Shown: positions 42,521 to 53,222, numbered from the stretch's first letter. The stretch: 64,000 bases of DNA from Ceratotherium simum simum (GCF_000283155.1 NW_004454166.1:12465292-12529291); one strand, 5' to 3'. A program made the numbers and translations. Notes: generated by a model not told the origin, from the sequence alone.

Positions 42521-42833
42521 TGATTATGCCAAATCCCTCTCTAATCCCTATCCCTGCTCCCATAACAATTTGCAACCTAATTTTTTCACCTTAAATATCA
42601 TGAGCATTGCTCATGAAAGAAATAAGTCTTGATTTTCCCAAATCTTATCAATTCTCTGCTGCTAATTCTCCCACCTCCCTGTTTGGGTTATGTTAACTTT
42701 GGAATACAACATTCAGTTTTTCTAATTCTGCAAAGACTCCAAATTATGAGACTATATCACAGGTCATAGACAGAAAGAATTCCTAGCAAAGCTGTATTTT
42801 CTTCCCTTTTGCATTCAGATGGGCCACCTTCAG
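42521..42833. other. single-copy sequence, nothing identified
   Basis: No repeat family or exon is recognised. Confidence 0.4.
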
Positions 42834-42852
42834 CTAAACCTGTCCCTTTCTT

Positions 42853-43065
42853 TTTTTTTTTTTTTAATAATTTTTATTTATTTATTTTCCCCCAAAGCCC
42901 CAGTAGATAGTTGTATGTCATAGCTGCACATCCTTCTAGTTGCCGTATGTGGGACACGGCCTCAGCATGGCCAGAGAAGTGGTGCGTCGGTGCGCGCCCC
43001 GGATCCGAACCCGGGCCGCCAGCAGCAGAGCTCGCGCACCCAACCGCTAAGCCACGGGGTCGGCC
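42853..43065 (-). mobile_element. ERE SINE, antisense, young-looking, untailed type
   Basis: It begins with poly(T), 'attatttatttatttt'-like tail and 'cccccaaagccccagtagatagttgtatgtcatag'. It has an intact antisense B box 'ccggatccgaacccgggc' and ends '...aaccgctaagccacggggtcggccc'. An exact 19-bp duplication CTAAACCTGTCCCTTTCTT flanks it (42834-42852 and 43066-43084). Many CpG sites are intact. Confidence 0.97.
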
Positions 43066-43084
43066 CTAAACCTGTCCCTTTCTT

Positions 43085-43475
43085 ATAGAATCTTACAGAA
43101 GACAGAATTAGGTCACCCATGCCAACATCCTAAATTGTTCCTACCATTCCCCCAATATTATACCTCCAAAGGCATATAGTCAAGATCCTAAGGTATCATA
43201 GATAACAGCTTAAAAGAAAAAGTTTCATGATGATATAACAAGTGTCACCAACTCCTGAAATAACTTAGTCATCTCACTTAGGACACTTCCTCCACTATTT
43301 AGCCAATTCCACATTTTAGAGTCAATTGCTTGCAATATTCCACTCCTGGGACCAAAAATGGATCAGTAAGGACTGCAGATAACTTTGGGTTGCAAATAAC
43401 ACAACAAAAGAGAACTCAAAATGGCTTAAATGTGCATTATTTCACAAAGCAAAAATAACTGAGATGAGGCAGCTC
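43085..43475. other. AT-rich sequence with a possible unnamed repeat
   Basis: At about 43360-43460, 'tggatcagtaaggactgcagataactttgggttgcaaataacacaacaaaagagaactcaaaatggcttaaatg' looks like a dispersed repeat in sense orientation. I cannot name it. Confidence 0.4.
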
Positions 43476-43479
43476 CTGT

Positions 43480-44830
43480 TTTGGTTAATTTGACCTTTGT
43501 ACACAGGCTTATTATCTATTTATATTTCTCATTTCATGACTTGCCTATTTATGTCTTGTGCCCATTTCAATTGTGCTATTTGTCTTTTTCATTTGATTTA
43601 TAAAAGGTCTTTATATATTAAGAATTTCAACTGTTTTTCTATCATATATGTTGAAAATATTTTCCCAGTTTGAAGGTTCCTTCTCAATTTTGTGATGTTT
43701 TTGATACACAGAAGTTTTACTTTTGTTCATGTATTGTAAAATTTATCAATCTTCTCCTTTTGAGTTTTATATTTAGTTTATTTGCCTAGAAGGCCCTTTC
43801 CTACCTCAGATTAAATAACTCTATCCTCTTTTACTTTTTTCTACAATATTTATGGTTTAATAGCTTATATACAAATATTTAAATTAATTCATCTGAAATT
43901 TATTTTGGTGTAAGTGTGAGATAGGAATTTAATTTTTTCTCTAAATGGTAGTTACTTATCCCAAAATACTTTATAGGGTATATTCTCTCTCCTCTGGATT
44001 AAAATGTTACCTATGGTATACACTAAGTTATTGCATAAAATTGATTTGGCTTCTTGAGTTCCCACTCCATTTCATTCATATGTCAGCTTTTTCAAGGGCC
44101 ACTGTCACACTGTTTTAATTATTGTTGCATGATAGTTTGTTTTACTATCCGGCATGGAAATTCCCTACACATTTCTCTTCTTTTTGAGAAGACTCCTGGT
44201 TGATCTGATATTTTTTCTCAGATGATCTCTGCATTCGTTTTCGTCAACCTGTCCCTAAAATTCTATTAGAATTTGGATTGGAATGGAAATAAACATTGAC
44301 ATTAACTATGGAGAGAACTGGAATTTTTATAGTATTGAGTCCTCCCACCCTGAAACATCTATGGCATCTCATTTATCAAGTTTTCTTTAAAGACTCTCTG
44401 GGAAGTTTTATAGTTTTCTTCATATGGGATCATATACATTCCTTAATTTCCAGGGCTTGTTGCGGGGGGGGGGGGTCTTACAATGTTGTTATTGTCTTAT
44501 TTCCATTATTATGAATGAGATATTTTCTATTATTCTCTAGTTGGCTATATTTTATATGGCCATCTTAATTGAATTCATTTATTAGGACTCAATTTTTATT
44601 AAGACTCTTAAGTCAATTGTTGTTGTTTCTGCAGGTAGGCAATTTTATCCTCTGCAACTAGTATTTCAATATTATACCTGTTCTTTCTTATTTCATCATG
44701 TTGACCAGAACTGAATTTCCAGGAAAATGTAGTATAATAATAATAGCAACCATCTTGATCTTGCTGTTGACTTTAATGGGAATGCTTCAAATATTAGGAT
44801 GAACCATATGAAACTGTCATTTTTCCAGAC
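43480..44830 (-). mobile_element. L1 (ORF2 region), antisense, decayed
   Basis: The plus strand is T-rich and follows antisense L1: 'ttaattcatctgaaatttattttggtgtaagtgtgagataggaatttaattttt', 'cactgttttaattattgttgcatgatagtttg', 'ttctattagaatttggattggaatgg', 'tatagtattgagtcctcccaccc', 'gaagttttatagttttcttcatatggg', 'tgcaggtaggcaattttatcctctgc'. Over 1.3 kb of one old copy is present. Confidence 0.85.
44464..44475 (+). repeat. poly(G) run of 12
   Basis: Twelve consecutive G residues lie inside the antisense L1. Such runs are rare and are prone to length error in sequencing. Confidence 0.9.
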
Positions 44831-44899
44831 CAAAAAACACCAAGTATCAGCAATTTCACAGCTTTCAATCTATCATTTGGCCATTAGGTAAAATATTGG

Positions 44900-45335
44900 A
44901 ATTCTATTTCAAATATGAATTCATTATTAATTAAATAAATATTTTTGAGATCCTACAGTGTGACAGACATGAAGTTAGACTATGGATATATAACTCTAAA
45001 CACAACAAACACAGTTCCTGCCTTCTTGGAGTTAATATTACCATGGCAAAAAGCAGATAATACTTCAACTAACAAATAAAATTTAACAAATTAATTAAAA
45101 TAGTGAAGAGAGGAATTATTATGTGCTAGAAGCCGGAGCAGGAGCACAATTCAGACAAGGAGGTCAGGATCAGTCCTTTAAGGCCGGACACTGAAGCTGA
45201 GAGCTGAAGGCTGAGACAGAGCAAGCCACGTGACAAGCTCTGAGGACACACTTCAGGCAGAGACGAGCCAGGAGCAGGCTCTGAAATGAAATGTGGCTGG
45301 TGAATTCTGGAATCTGTCAGGAGGCCAGTGTGCCA
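44900..45335 (-). mobile_element. L2 3' end, antisense
   Basis: The order 'ttaattaaataaatatttttgagatcctacagtgtgacagacatgaagttagactatggatatataactctaaacacaacaaacacagttcctgccttcttggagttaatatt', then 'ataatacttcaactaacaaataaa' and 'gacaaggaggtcaggatcagtcc' is antisense L2. Confidence 0.8.
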
Positions 45336-46689
45336 CAAAGTGGGTCCCCAAGCTACAGGCCAAGCCTGAACTGATGCCTGTGTGAAGGAAGAGAGAAGTT
45401 TTGAATTGAATGTGGATTAAGATTTAGGTTTGGACTCGGCTTTTAAAACTTGAAAATAAGACATCTCTCACAGCTGAAAGTGACCAGCAAGTGACGGGAT
45501 CTTTCCCACGTTAGTGTACGGAGTGGGAGAAGGAGCACTGATGGAGCACCTTTGGAGGCACCGGTGGGAGAAAAATAAAACCATTTCCTGATTGTACCAA
45601 ACTGCATTCAGTTGTCCTATAAACCAGTTCCACAGGCTAGAGAGGCAAGTTGAGATTAGATCTGGGAAGGCATTGAATTTTATTTTGGAAACCAAAATGA
45701 AGCAGTAATGCTTTCTGAGTGAAGATTTGATTCTCCAAAATCAGAGAAGGAAGGGGTCATAGGGCCCTAAGCAGAGAGAGGGCAGGGATTTGCCTCCCTG
45801 TGGCTCTCACCCATGGCTGGGTCTGCATTATTTGTGCATTCTCCTTAACAAGTCAGCAGAAAGCTCCCATAAAACAAGATAAATTTTCACAGCTACCCTC
45901 AGGCCAGAACTAGTGACTCAACAGCTGTCCCATTGGCCTATTTTCATATCTCAGAAAAGAGAAACAAGTTGTGTCTGATATTAGCTAAAAGACCAGTGGC
46001 AGAAAAAAGCCACAGCTGGGTTCCAGCCAGGCCTATAAAAACCATGGAAGGTTCTGGAGGGGAAAGGCCCAGATGATAGTGGGCATGCCTGTAGGTAGGC
46101 AAAGGCATATGCAAAGCATAATGTCCAAAGGAGTAAGGCTCAGTAGATGGTGGGAATCACAGGTGACAAACAGTGTGCTAGTAAGGGGCAGAGTGTGACA
46201 AGGGGCAAGGCACACTTGAAATGCCAGGCTGGAGCAGTTGATACTGTGTGGCAGAAGTGGCAACAAGAGGTCATCAGGTCCCTGTACCCAGGAGGCAACT
46301 GGGTCCCAGACTGGACCAAGGTTCCAGACCTTGCAAGAGGTCTATAGGACCAGAAATTTGATTGGAACCAGAAAGTAAGACACAAAAAGATATCTCCAAG
46401 GAGGTGGGACTGTTTACTCAAGTCCAGAGGGATCTAAGGCCTGCGAGGCATTTGGAGGAGGGAAAATCAGTGAGTCTGGCCTGGGAGAAGGTAGCAAAGC
46501 AGAGGCAAGTCAGGGCCAAGGGTCTATTTGGCCTCACAGGACTTTCTCAGACTGACGACAGCAGCCATCCAACCTCACCCCTTTCTGTCTCCATGAGGAG
46601 GCTCTCCTCTCACTCACTCCTTACCCTAATTATGTCTGGGCATGTTAAAACTCTGACGCCAGCTATTGGAAATGTAACTTGCTACTTGC
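45336..46689. other. single-copy sequence, nothing identified
   Basis: About 1.35 kb show no clear repeat family. At 46050-46270 'gatgatagtgggcatgcc...ggcacacttgaaatgcc' might be a very old repeat. No exon is recognised. Confidence 0.4.
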
Positions 46690-46960
46690 ATGTAACGACG
46701 TAGAAGAACGAGGAAACACTGTGAGCGTCACATAAGAGAGTCAGGACCAATGGGCCACTCGTCGCCATGGTAACCACAATCAAAACAATGATTCCAGCTT
46801 TCCTGAAGCCGGTGTTTAATGATGACTGTGTTACACAGACGAGTAACTAATCCCACAGTGCATTATAAACAGAGTTGCTAGTATCCAACATCATCAGTGA
46901 CGGAGAAAAAGAACTCGTAACCTGGACAAAGTACATTTCTCAGGGTGTATGTGCAGCTCA
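46690..46960 (+). promoter_or_regulatory. candidate regulatory element with an RFX X-box match
   Basis: The segment is repeat-free and carries about ten CpG sites, unlike its surroundings. It holds CGTCA (46726-46730), CCAAT (46747-46751), GTCGCCATGGTAAC (46761-46774, a full match to the X-box pattern GTNRCC-N2-RGYAAC), AACAATG (a SOX-type core, 46784-46790) and TGACG (46898-46902). One X-box match per 64 kb is expected by chance. The case rests on clustering and on the CpG content. Confidence 0.35.
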
Positions 46961-47889
46961 CGCCAGAAACACAAAAAGGAAATCTCTTTCAGCTCAGCTT
47001 GAAGTCATTGCTTTATCCTGGCCTCCTGTTTTTTCCTCTCCACCCCAGTCTGTAGGGAAGGATACCTTCATGAACTCTTAAGAAACATGATAAATTTGCT
47101 TATAAACCCAGATATGCATATCCCTAGCGCTATGGGTAAATCAGACAGAAATGTAATGATTACTACGAAACATTTGCATTTGGAGTGAATCTAATAACTT
47201 TCTTTTATGTGATCAGTGCAATATACAATCCAGGCTTATCTCACTGAAGCAGATGGTTCCCTTCTAAATGCCTGACTCAGATATGAAACGCAACTTTCCC
47301 TCTCCTTTCCTAGCGTCCCTCTCCCCTGGCTCAGAAGTAGAACCTGGGCTCTAGGCCTATTGCTGCCACCCACTGGTTGGAAAACCAAGTCACAGCTTCC
47401 CTGGCCTTGGGTTTCCTAGTCTCTCCTATCGACCCTGGGATGGAGCACAAATTCACCACTCTGTTTCAAAGCCTATTCTCTTTTCCATCTCCCATCCAGG
47501 TTTCAGGAAGAGAGAGCAGTCTGGAGAAGAGGGAAATCAGCACAAGGGAAGCTGACCTCAGTTTTCTTTTCTACTCTGACTCATCATTGGGCCAAGGGCC
47601 CAAGACCAACTTATTCTAGTTCCCATGTCTCATTTCAAATTTGCATGGAGAGTCTGATAAGTTGCTGACCAGGCAATGAATTGACCAAGTGTCTACCTCT
47701 GGGTCAATCAGCTCTGGCCAGGGGTGGGGGCCATCTAGTACCAATATGGCTGCCCAGTCCATCCTCAGTGGCCATTCCCAGAGAATGGGAGTACAGTAGA
47801 GTTCTCAAGAAACCATATTCTTCCTTGGGCTCTGATACAGCTTAACCTTCAGTTGTCACTTTATTTCACTGTGTGTGCTATTTCTTTGA
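46961..47889. other. single-copy sequence, nothing identified
   Basis: No repeat family or exon is recognised. Confidence 0.4.
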
Positions 47890-48130
47890 CTTTAACATGG
47901 AGATGGTATACAGAGTTGTAATCAAATGCCTGCTCTTTGGTGGCTGTACTATTTTCTGGCTTTGCAACCACAAGCAATGACCTAGCCTCTCTGATCATCT
48001 TTTTTTTTTCACCTATAAAACCAATCTGCCTCGTGGGATTGTCATAAGGATTTTTAAAAAGATCATGTATGTAAACTCCTTCTCCTGGGGCCTGGTACAC
48101 AGTCAATACCAAATTAATATTAGTTGTTGT
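47890..48130 (+). mobile_element. MIR
   Basis: The order 'atggtatacagagttgtaatcaaatgcctgctctttgg', 'tttgcaaccacaagcaatgacctagcctctctgatcatctt', 'ctgcctcgtgggattgtcataaggat' and 'ctggggcctggtacacagtcaatacc' follows MIR. Confidence 0.8.
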
Positions 48131-48160
48131 TATCACCATCATCATCATCATCATCATTTA
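48131..48160 (+). repeat. (CAT)n microsatellite
   Basis: Eight or so CAT units follow the MIR directly. On the other strand they give a run of methionine codons in a spurious frame. Confidence 0.95.
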
Positions 48161-48862
48161 GTCAGGAGGGCCATTTTCGGAGCTTCAAGTTGAGCACCCA
48201 AATTTACTCCCAGCCAAGCCCAGCTCCCCCTGTCCCATTTATTAAACCAAACATAATCAGCTTGTCATGAATTGAAACATTCACTATTACTACCCAAGAT
48301 CTGTGTCCTCCCATCCAGAACGGTGAGTGAAACAGATAAAGTCAGTTCTGACCAGATTCCACCTGAAACTAGATAGGCCAGAGATGCAGTGGGACATCGT
48401 GTGAGATAGGGGAAAAGAGGCACCTTCTCCAGCTTTATGATTCTTGGATGCTGGAGTAGGATTCCTCAGAATGATGGAAAGCTAAATAAACCAGCAGAGA
48501 TGAAATTCTAAAGGTAAATCTTGTGTCAAGAAGTCTATTTGGAGGAAAATATTCCCTAAGAGTAGGAGGATGTTTCAAGGGACTCATCGATAAACCGTCA
48601 AAAAAACAAAAAAAAAAAGAAGAAACTCCCTGTTGAGACAGTGCGTTCTGAAAACATTGCAAAGCAATCTGGCTATTGGGTTGCTCACATCCTCAAGACC
48701 CTCAAGACCAAATGATTGCAAAAGAGATAGATAGCCAAGGTTACTTAGCACCTTCCTTTAGTTGCTCCTTGTGGAAAGAACTTTGCCTGGAGATGCAACT
48801 AAATAACACTTCAAAGGAGTTTACAACAGTAGAAACTTTGTGGGTGGGAATGGGAAGACATG
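48161..48862. other. single-copy sequence, nothing identified
   Basis: An A-rich run lies at 48600-48620. No repeat family or exon is recognised. Confidence 0.4.
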
Positions 48863-48985
48863 TAGGCAAGGCCAGTAACCCTGGATCTTGGAGAACTGAT
48901 TTGAGTCCTGACTCTGCAATATACCGCTCAGAGACCTTGGGCAAGCAGCTCAACTTCTATGTAATAGGAGAGAATTGAATAAAAT
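48863..48985 (+). mobile_element. MIR 5' part
   Basis: The order 'ctggatcttggagaactgatttgagtcctgactctgcaatataccgctcagagaccttgggcaagcagctcaacttct' is the tRNA-related 5' half of MIR. Confidence 0.85.
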
Positions 48986-49179
48986 CAATGATTTTTAAGC
49001 ATCTCTACCAAGTCCTGCAGTCCCTCTGTAAATTCAGAGGCCACTGCAGTTTTGGGGGAAAGATATTAAGGAATCCTTGTAGGCGTGAGCCTCTGGGTCC
49101 CACCATCGCCACCACAACTTCTTCACCTAGATAATCTCTGCCCTTTTGCTGTTCCAGATAAGATTTTGTTAAGAAAAAT

Positions 49180-49447
49180 CCTTCTCTTTTTTTTTTTTCG
49201 AGGAAGATTGGCCCTGCACTAACATCTATTGCCAATCTTCCTTTTTTTTTTTCTTTTTTCTCCCCAAAGCCGCAGTATATAGTTGTGTGTCATAGTTGTA
49301 GAGTTGTAGCTCTTCCATGTAGGGGACGCCACCTCTGCACGGCTTGATGAGGGGTGAGTAGGTCTGCGGCCATGATCCAAACCAGCGAACCCCGGGCCAT
49401 GGAAGCAGAACGTGCAAACTTAACTGCTACGCCACTGGGCTGGCCCC
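49180..49447 (-). mobile_element. ERE SINE, antisense, mosaic, older
   Basis: A single tail module 'gaggaagattggccctgcactaacatc' is followed by the untailed-type body 'tccccaaagccgcagtatatagttgtgtgtcatag', then 'gatccaaaccagcgaaccccgggcc' and the head '...cgccactgggctggcccc'. CpG sites are partly decayed. I could not settle a target-site duplication. Confidence 0.93.
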
Positions 49448-49529
49448 CCCACTTTTTTTTTAAGCAAGAAAAAGAACTAGATGAGCTACAAATCCATTGC
49501 AGCTCTGACAGTCTATGATTCCAGATGAA

Positions 49530-49725
49530 GGGAATGGGATTACTTCAAGAAGAGGCTGGAAGGGAGGGTTAAGACAAGATCCTGAAGGGCCCTGCACGCC
49601 ATGCTAGAGCACTTGTGCTTTACCCTGTAAGGAGCCGTGAATGGGGAACAATATGACCAGGTCACTGTGCCAGCAAAGTGCCCTAAAGGATTAGATAAGT
49701 GGAGTAGGCACTGGGAGTTGGGGGG
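49530..49725 (-). mobile_element. L2 fragment, antisense
   Basis: The order 'gacaagatcctgaagggccctgcacgccatgctagagcacttgtgctttaccctgtaaggagccgtgaatggggaacaatatgaccagg' is the antisense L2 block. Confidence 0.7.
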
Positions 49726-50428
49726 GTAGAGTCCAGAGACCAACTTAGTCTAGCACTCTCTGGCCATGAAGTAGTTTATCAGTGTTTTATCAGAGGGTTG
49801 GAAAATCAGGAAAGAAAAAGAGATGGAGGAGGGGGCAGCATCCTTCACTAGCAGCAATCTCCATCCTGTTTTGTTTTGTTTTTGCTTTTGCTTTTCTTTG
49901 TCTCCTAACTCCATTCCCATCCTCAAAAAGCAAAGTAAAAATTACTCTTTTCACTTACAGTCAATGTTGTTGACCAGTCCCTTAACACCAGATGAGCACA
50001 ATGACACCATAGCAAAGGGCATGTCATCTTCAGCTGATTCATAAAGGCCAGGATACTGTTCCCCAGCCAGATCATGTCAATGGTTGGCCACCTGTCCTAG
50101 ACGGATCCCCACTTCCCCAGGTCCCAGATGCTCCCAAGCTCCCAATTATGCAGCTGCACCTCCCTAATCTGCTGCAAAGAGGGACTTTCAGAATGTCTTC
50201 GTCCCAGCAGCTTCCTTGCCCACCATACCTCTCCCACCATCAGGTCGGCCAGGGCAGGGAATTCCCACAGATGTCCCGGTAGACTTGTTAAAAATGGAAA
50301 AGCTACATCCAGTCCTCTGATTTATGACGTGGCATGAACTCGACACTTTTCTCATGTTCTTGAGTCCAAAACGAATGAGCAAAAGCAGATATTTAAAGCT
50401 GGCACTGAGACAATATGCTGTGCCTTTA
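49726..50428. other. single-copy sequence, nothing identified
   Basis: A 'gttttgttttgtttttgcttttgcttttc' run lies at 49869-49897. No repeat family or exon is recognised. Confidence 0.4.
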
Positions 50429-50444
50429 AAAACACCTACACATA

Positions 50445-50680
50445 GGGGCCGGCCCGGTGGCGCAAGTGGTTAAGTGCGCACGCTCCGCTGCAGTGGCCCG
50501 GGGTTCGCAGGTTCGGATCCCGGGGACGCACCAATGCACCACTTGGCAAGCCATGCTATGGCAGCGTCCCATATAAAGTAGAGGAAGATGGGCATGGATG
50601 TTAGCCCAGGGCCAGTCTTCCTCAGCAAAAAGAGGAGGACTGGTAGATGTTAGCTCAGGGCCAATCTTCCTCAAAAAAAG
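50445..50680 (+). mobile_element. ERE SINE, tailed type with two tail modules
   Basis: Head 'ggggccggcccggtggcgcaagtggttaagtgcgcacgctccgctgc', then 'gcaggttcggatcccgg', then 'cgtcccatataaagtagaggaagatggg' and two tail modules. Flanks AAAACACCTACACATA (50429-50444) and AAAACACCTACATATA (50681-50696) are a 16-bp duplication with one change. Confidence 0.97.
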
Positions 50681-50779
50681 AAAACACCTACATATAACAC
50701 TCCTCAGCTGTCCCACAACCTAGTATGGAGGGCTCTTTGAGAACAAGGCACCGTTCCCTTGACTGTGGCTGTGGACCTG

Positions 50780-50930
50780 GTTCTGGAAAGAGCTGCCAGC
50801 CCATGCCACTGGCACCCGGCTTCTCCTATCATTCCTCCCGGTTGCCTCGCCCTTGCTGGGTGTTTGCACATGCTACTCCTCTGTCAGAAGCACCCCTCCC
50901 CCAGACGCTTTTTAGTTGTTCATACATTCA
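50780..50930 (+). mobile_element. L2 fragment
   Basis: The phrase 'gcctcgcccttgctgggtgtttgcacatgctactcctctgtcagaagcacccctcccccag' corresponds to the L2 'gcctttgcacttgctgttccctctgcctggaa' area. Confidence 0.65.
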
Positions 50931-51049
50931 AATCATTTTTTAATTAATTGAACAGAAAAATGAGTGAATAACAACAGCTTCTTGCAATCCAGCTTCTTGA
51001 AATCAACTGTTTCATATAATAGCAATAAAGTTTTGGAACCAGAGAATTG

Positions 51050-51312
51050 AAATGCAGAATTTTCAATAATCAAGTCCAATCCAAGCATTTTGAATTTGAA
51101 GAAGTAGACCCAGAGAGGGGAAAGGCCTTCTCTGATGTTACCAAAGAACAGCAAATGCTAACAATTATTGATGTCTAGGAGCTGTGCCAAGTCTTCAAAC
51201 ACATTATCACATTTAATCCCCACAATGACCCTATGAGGTAGATGCTATTACTTAGCCTCCTTTCACAGATGGGAAAATTGAAGAGGGGAAATCACTAGTC
51301 TAAGTTATATAG
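51050..51312 (-). mobile_element. MIR, antisense (with a second, older piece)
   Basis: The clear part (51158-51300) is 'aacaattattgatgtctaggagctgtgccaagtcttcaaacacattatcacatttaatccccacaatgaccctatgaggtagatgctattactta', then 'tttcacagatgggaaaattgaag'. An earlier 'tttgaagaagtagacccagagagggg' may be another antisense MIR remnant. Confidence 0.88.
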
Positions 51313-51404
51313 GCTTGATGGTGTCAGATAAAATTCTAGACATGTGACACCTGGGGGGTGGGCAGGGTGAAAGAAAGAAAAGGTGCAGGAGGGTTGTCTC
51401 CATA

Positions 51405-51515
51405 AATAGGCCAATCACTTTCTCTCTCTGAGCCTCAGTTGCTACATCTGTGAATTGGGGATAATTATACCTAGCTGCAAAGCACTATACAAATGAAAGA
51501 GAAAAGGGTGTTTTT
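51405..51515 (+). mobile_element. MIR core
   Basis: The stretch 'caatcactttctctctctgagcctcagttgctacatctgtgaattggggataattatacctagctgc' is the MIR core, in the opposite orientation to its neighbour. Confidence 0.88.
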
Positions 51516-51534
51516 TTCAAAATGAAAAGAAGAC

Positions 51535-51778
51535 TTCTTGTTATTTTCTGTTTAAAGAATAATACACATGCTTATGTTAAAAAAGAATAAAACACTACAG
51601 AAAAAACATGAAGAAAGTAAACATTATCCAAATTTCCACTTTCCAGAGATTATTAGCATCTTAATGTTAATACCACAAGGAATCTGTTTGTGTTTTTACA
51701 TGTGCATATAATTATTAATAAATGGAATCATACTATGCATGTTTTGTGATCTATTTTTTTTAATCGTTATACATGGTG
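51535..51778 (+). mobile_element. L1 3' UTR fragment
   Basis: The order 'gaataatacacatgcttatgttaaaaaagaataaaacactacag', 'cactttccagagattattagcatc', 'acatgtgcatataattattaataaatggaatcatactatgcatg' fits an old L1M-type 3' end. Confidence 0.7.
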
Positions 51779-51779
51779 A

Positions 51780-52300
51780 AAAATAAAGAAAACTTTATTT
51801 TCAAGAGGCCATTCTTCCAAGCTTAGATCAGCCCTGTGAAAAGAACCAGGTGGTTTATTTATCTTCCTCTTTATGGCTCATAAAACTGGTCCTGGGAGGC
51901 AGCATCGTCGCCTACGGTGGTACAGCCTATGCCCTACACAGAGGCCAGTGGGACATATGGCAGCTGAAAGCCAGCCTACTAGTCTCCAAGCTGAGCCACC
52001 TGGCACTGCTACAACACCCGGGGAAGGGGGCCCTTTTGTGTGATTTGCACGAAGGCGCCATGTGTGCTGGCCTCTGAGCAGGGCTGACGCTAGCCATGGA
52101 GACCCTGGAGCCAGAGAGACTGCTTCTGAGCAAAAACCAGAGCCAGAGAGGGCGAGCAGAGTCAGCGCCGTCCATCTGCCACATCTGTGCCAGATCTATG
52201 CCCCATGCCCCAGAGCACAGGGTCAAACCATGGCATGAACAGAGCACGCTCTGAGAATGTGGGCTAAGTCAGTTCTGCTCTATGTGTGGAGTGCTTGTGG
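51780..52300. other. CpG-bearing single-copy segment with a 75-codon open frame
   Basis: A 9-bp inverted repeat, AAAATAAAG / CTTTATTTT with a 4-base loop, lies at 51780-51801. From 51890 to 52260 there are about eleven CpG sites and no repeat signature. A plus-strand frame at 51850-52077 has a hydrophobic start followed by a helical-looking stretch, but I recognise no family. It could be an exon, an old retrocopy or chance. Confidence 0.3.
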
Positions 52301-52496
52301 TGGATTCATTCTCTTCCTCTGAGCAAATTCTAGGAAAATATCCAAGTGATAGGAAATTGAGCAAAGTTTTGGCCCAAATGCTGCTCCTGTGCTGCCTGGG
52401 AGAACCAGTCTCCAAGTCCAGCCTCCCGTTAGGCTGTTTCTGGGGGTCTCTATATTGACCCAAAGCTCACTGAATGCCTCTCAAGCAGTTGCAGGG

Positions 52497-53005
52497 TGAA
52501 TTCCTTTTCTATCGCTGCATAACAAATTACCCCAAAATTTAGTGGCTGAAAATGACAAGTATTTCTTATCACAAAGTTTCTGTGGATCAGGAATCTTGGG
52601 TGCGGCTTAGCAGGGTGCCTTTAGTTCAAAGTCACTCATGAGGTTGCTGTTAAGCTGTCAGTTATCTCAAGGTTCACCTGGGGCTGGGGAATCCACTTCT
52701 CAGCTCACCTACATGGCTGTTGACAAGCCTCAGTTCCTTCCCACCTGGGCCTCTCAGTAGGGCTGCCTCATAACATGGCAGCTGACTTCCCCCAGCACTA
52801 GGGAAGCCCAGAGAGACAGAGAGAGAAGAAGAAGAAGAAAGGAGTGAAAAGCAGAGGGGAGAGGAGGGAAAGAAGAGAGGTTACAGTCTTTTTGTAACCT
52901 AATCTCAGGAATGAAATCACATTTCTTTTCTGTATTCTATTCATTAGAAGTGAGTCACTAGGTCTAGCCCACACTCAAGGGGCGAGGAGTACAGTAACGC
53001 ACCAA
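52497..53005 (-). mobile_element. MLT1 LTR (older subfamily), antisense
   Basis: The order 'tttctatcgctgcataacaaattaccccaaaatttagtggctg', 'aagtttctgtggatcaggaatcttgggtgcggcttagcagg', 'cagttatctcaaggttcacctggggctgggg', 'acctgggcctctcagtagggctgcctcataacatggcagctgacttc', 'agtctttttgtaacctaatctcagg', 'agtgagtcactaggtctagcccacactcaagggg' is the whole LTR read backwards. A purine run lies at 52812-52880. Confidence 0.9.
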
Positions 53006-53019
53006 CCTCCATCCTCTGA

Positions 53020-53222
53020 CCTGGAACATGGATGTAATAGCTAGTGTTCTGGCAGCCATCTTGGCCAGTGAGGATGAGAACCACACCCCTGAGATGGTGG
53101 ATCAGAAAACAGAAAGGAGGAATCTGAGTCCCTGGTGATTTCATCACATCATCATTGCCTCTTTCTCAAAAAAATAAAACCTTAAGTGTTAAAGCCACTC
53201 TTGAGTTTCTTTCACACGCAGG
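53020..53222 (+). repeat. LTR-like interspersed repeat (family A), copy 2, partial
   Basis: The order 'gaacatggatgtaatagctagtgttctggcagccatcttggccagtgaggatgagaaccacacccctgagatggtggatcagaaaacagaaaggaggaatctgagtccctggtgatttc' and 'aaagccactcttgagtttct' parallels the right half of the copies at 4735 and 55675. Confidence 0.6.

Noticed and set aside
47861..48157. 98-codon minus-strand frame starting with seven Met codons
   Set aside because: The start is the (CAT)n microsatellite and the rest is a MIR.
50426..50716. 96-codon minus-strand frame
   Set aside because: It is an antisense reading of the ERE at 50445-50680.
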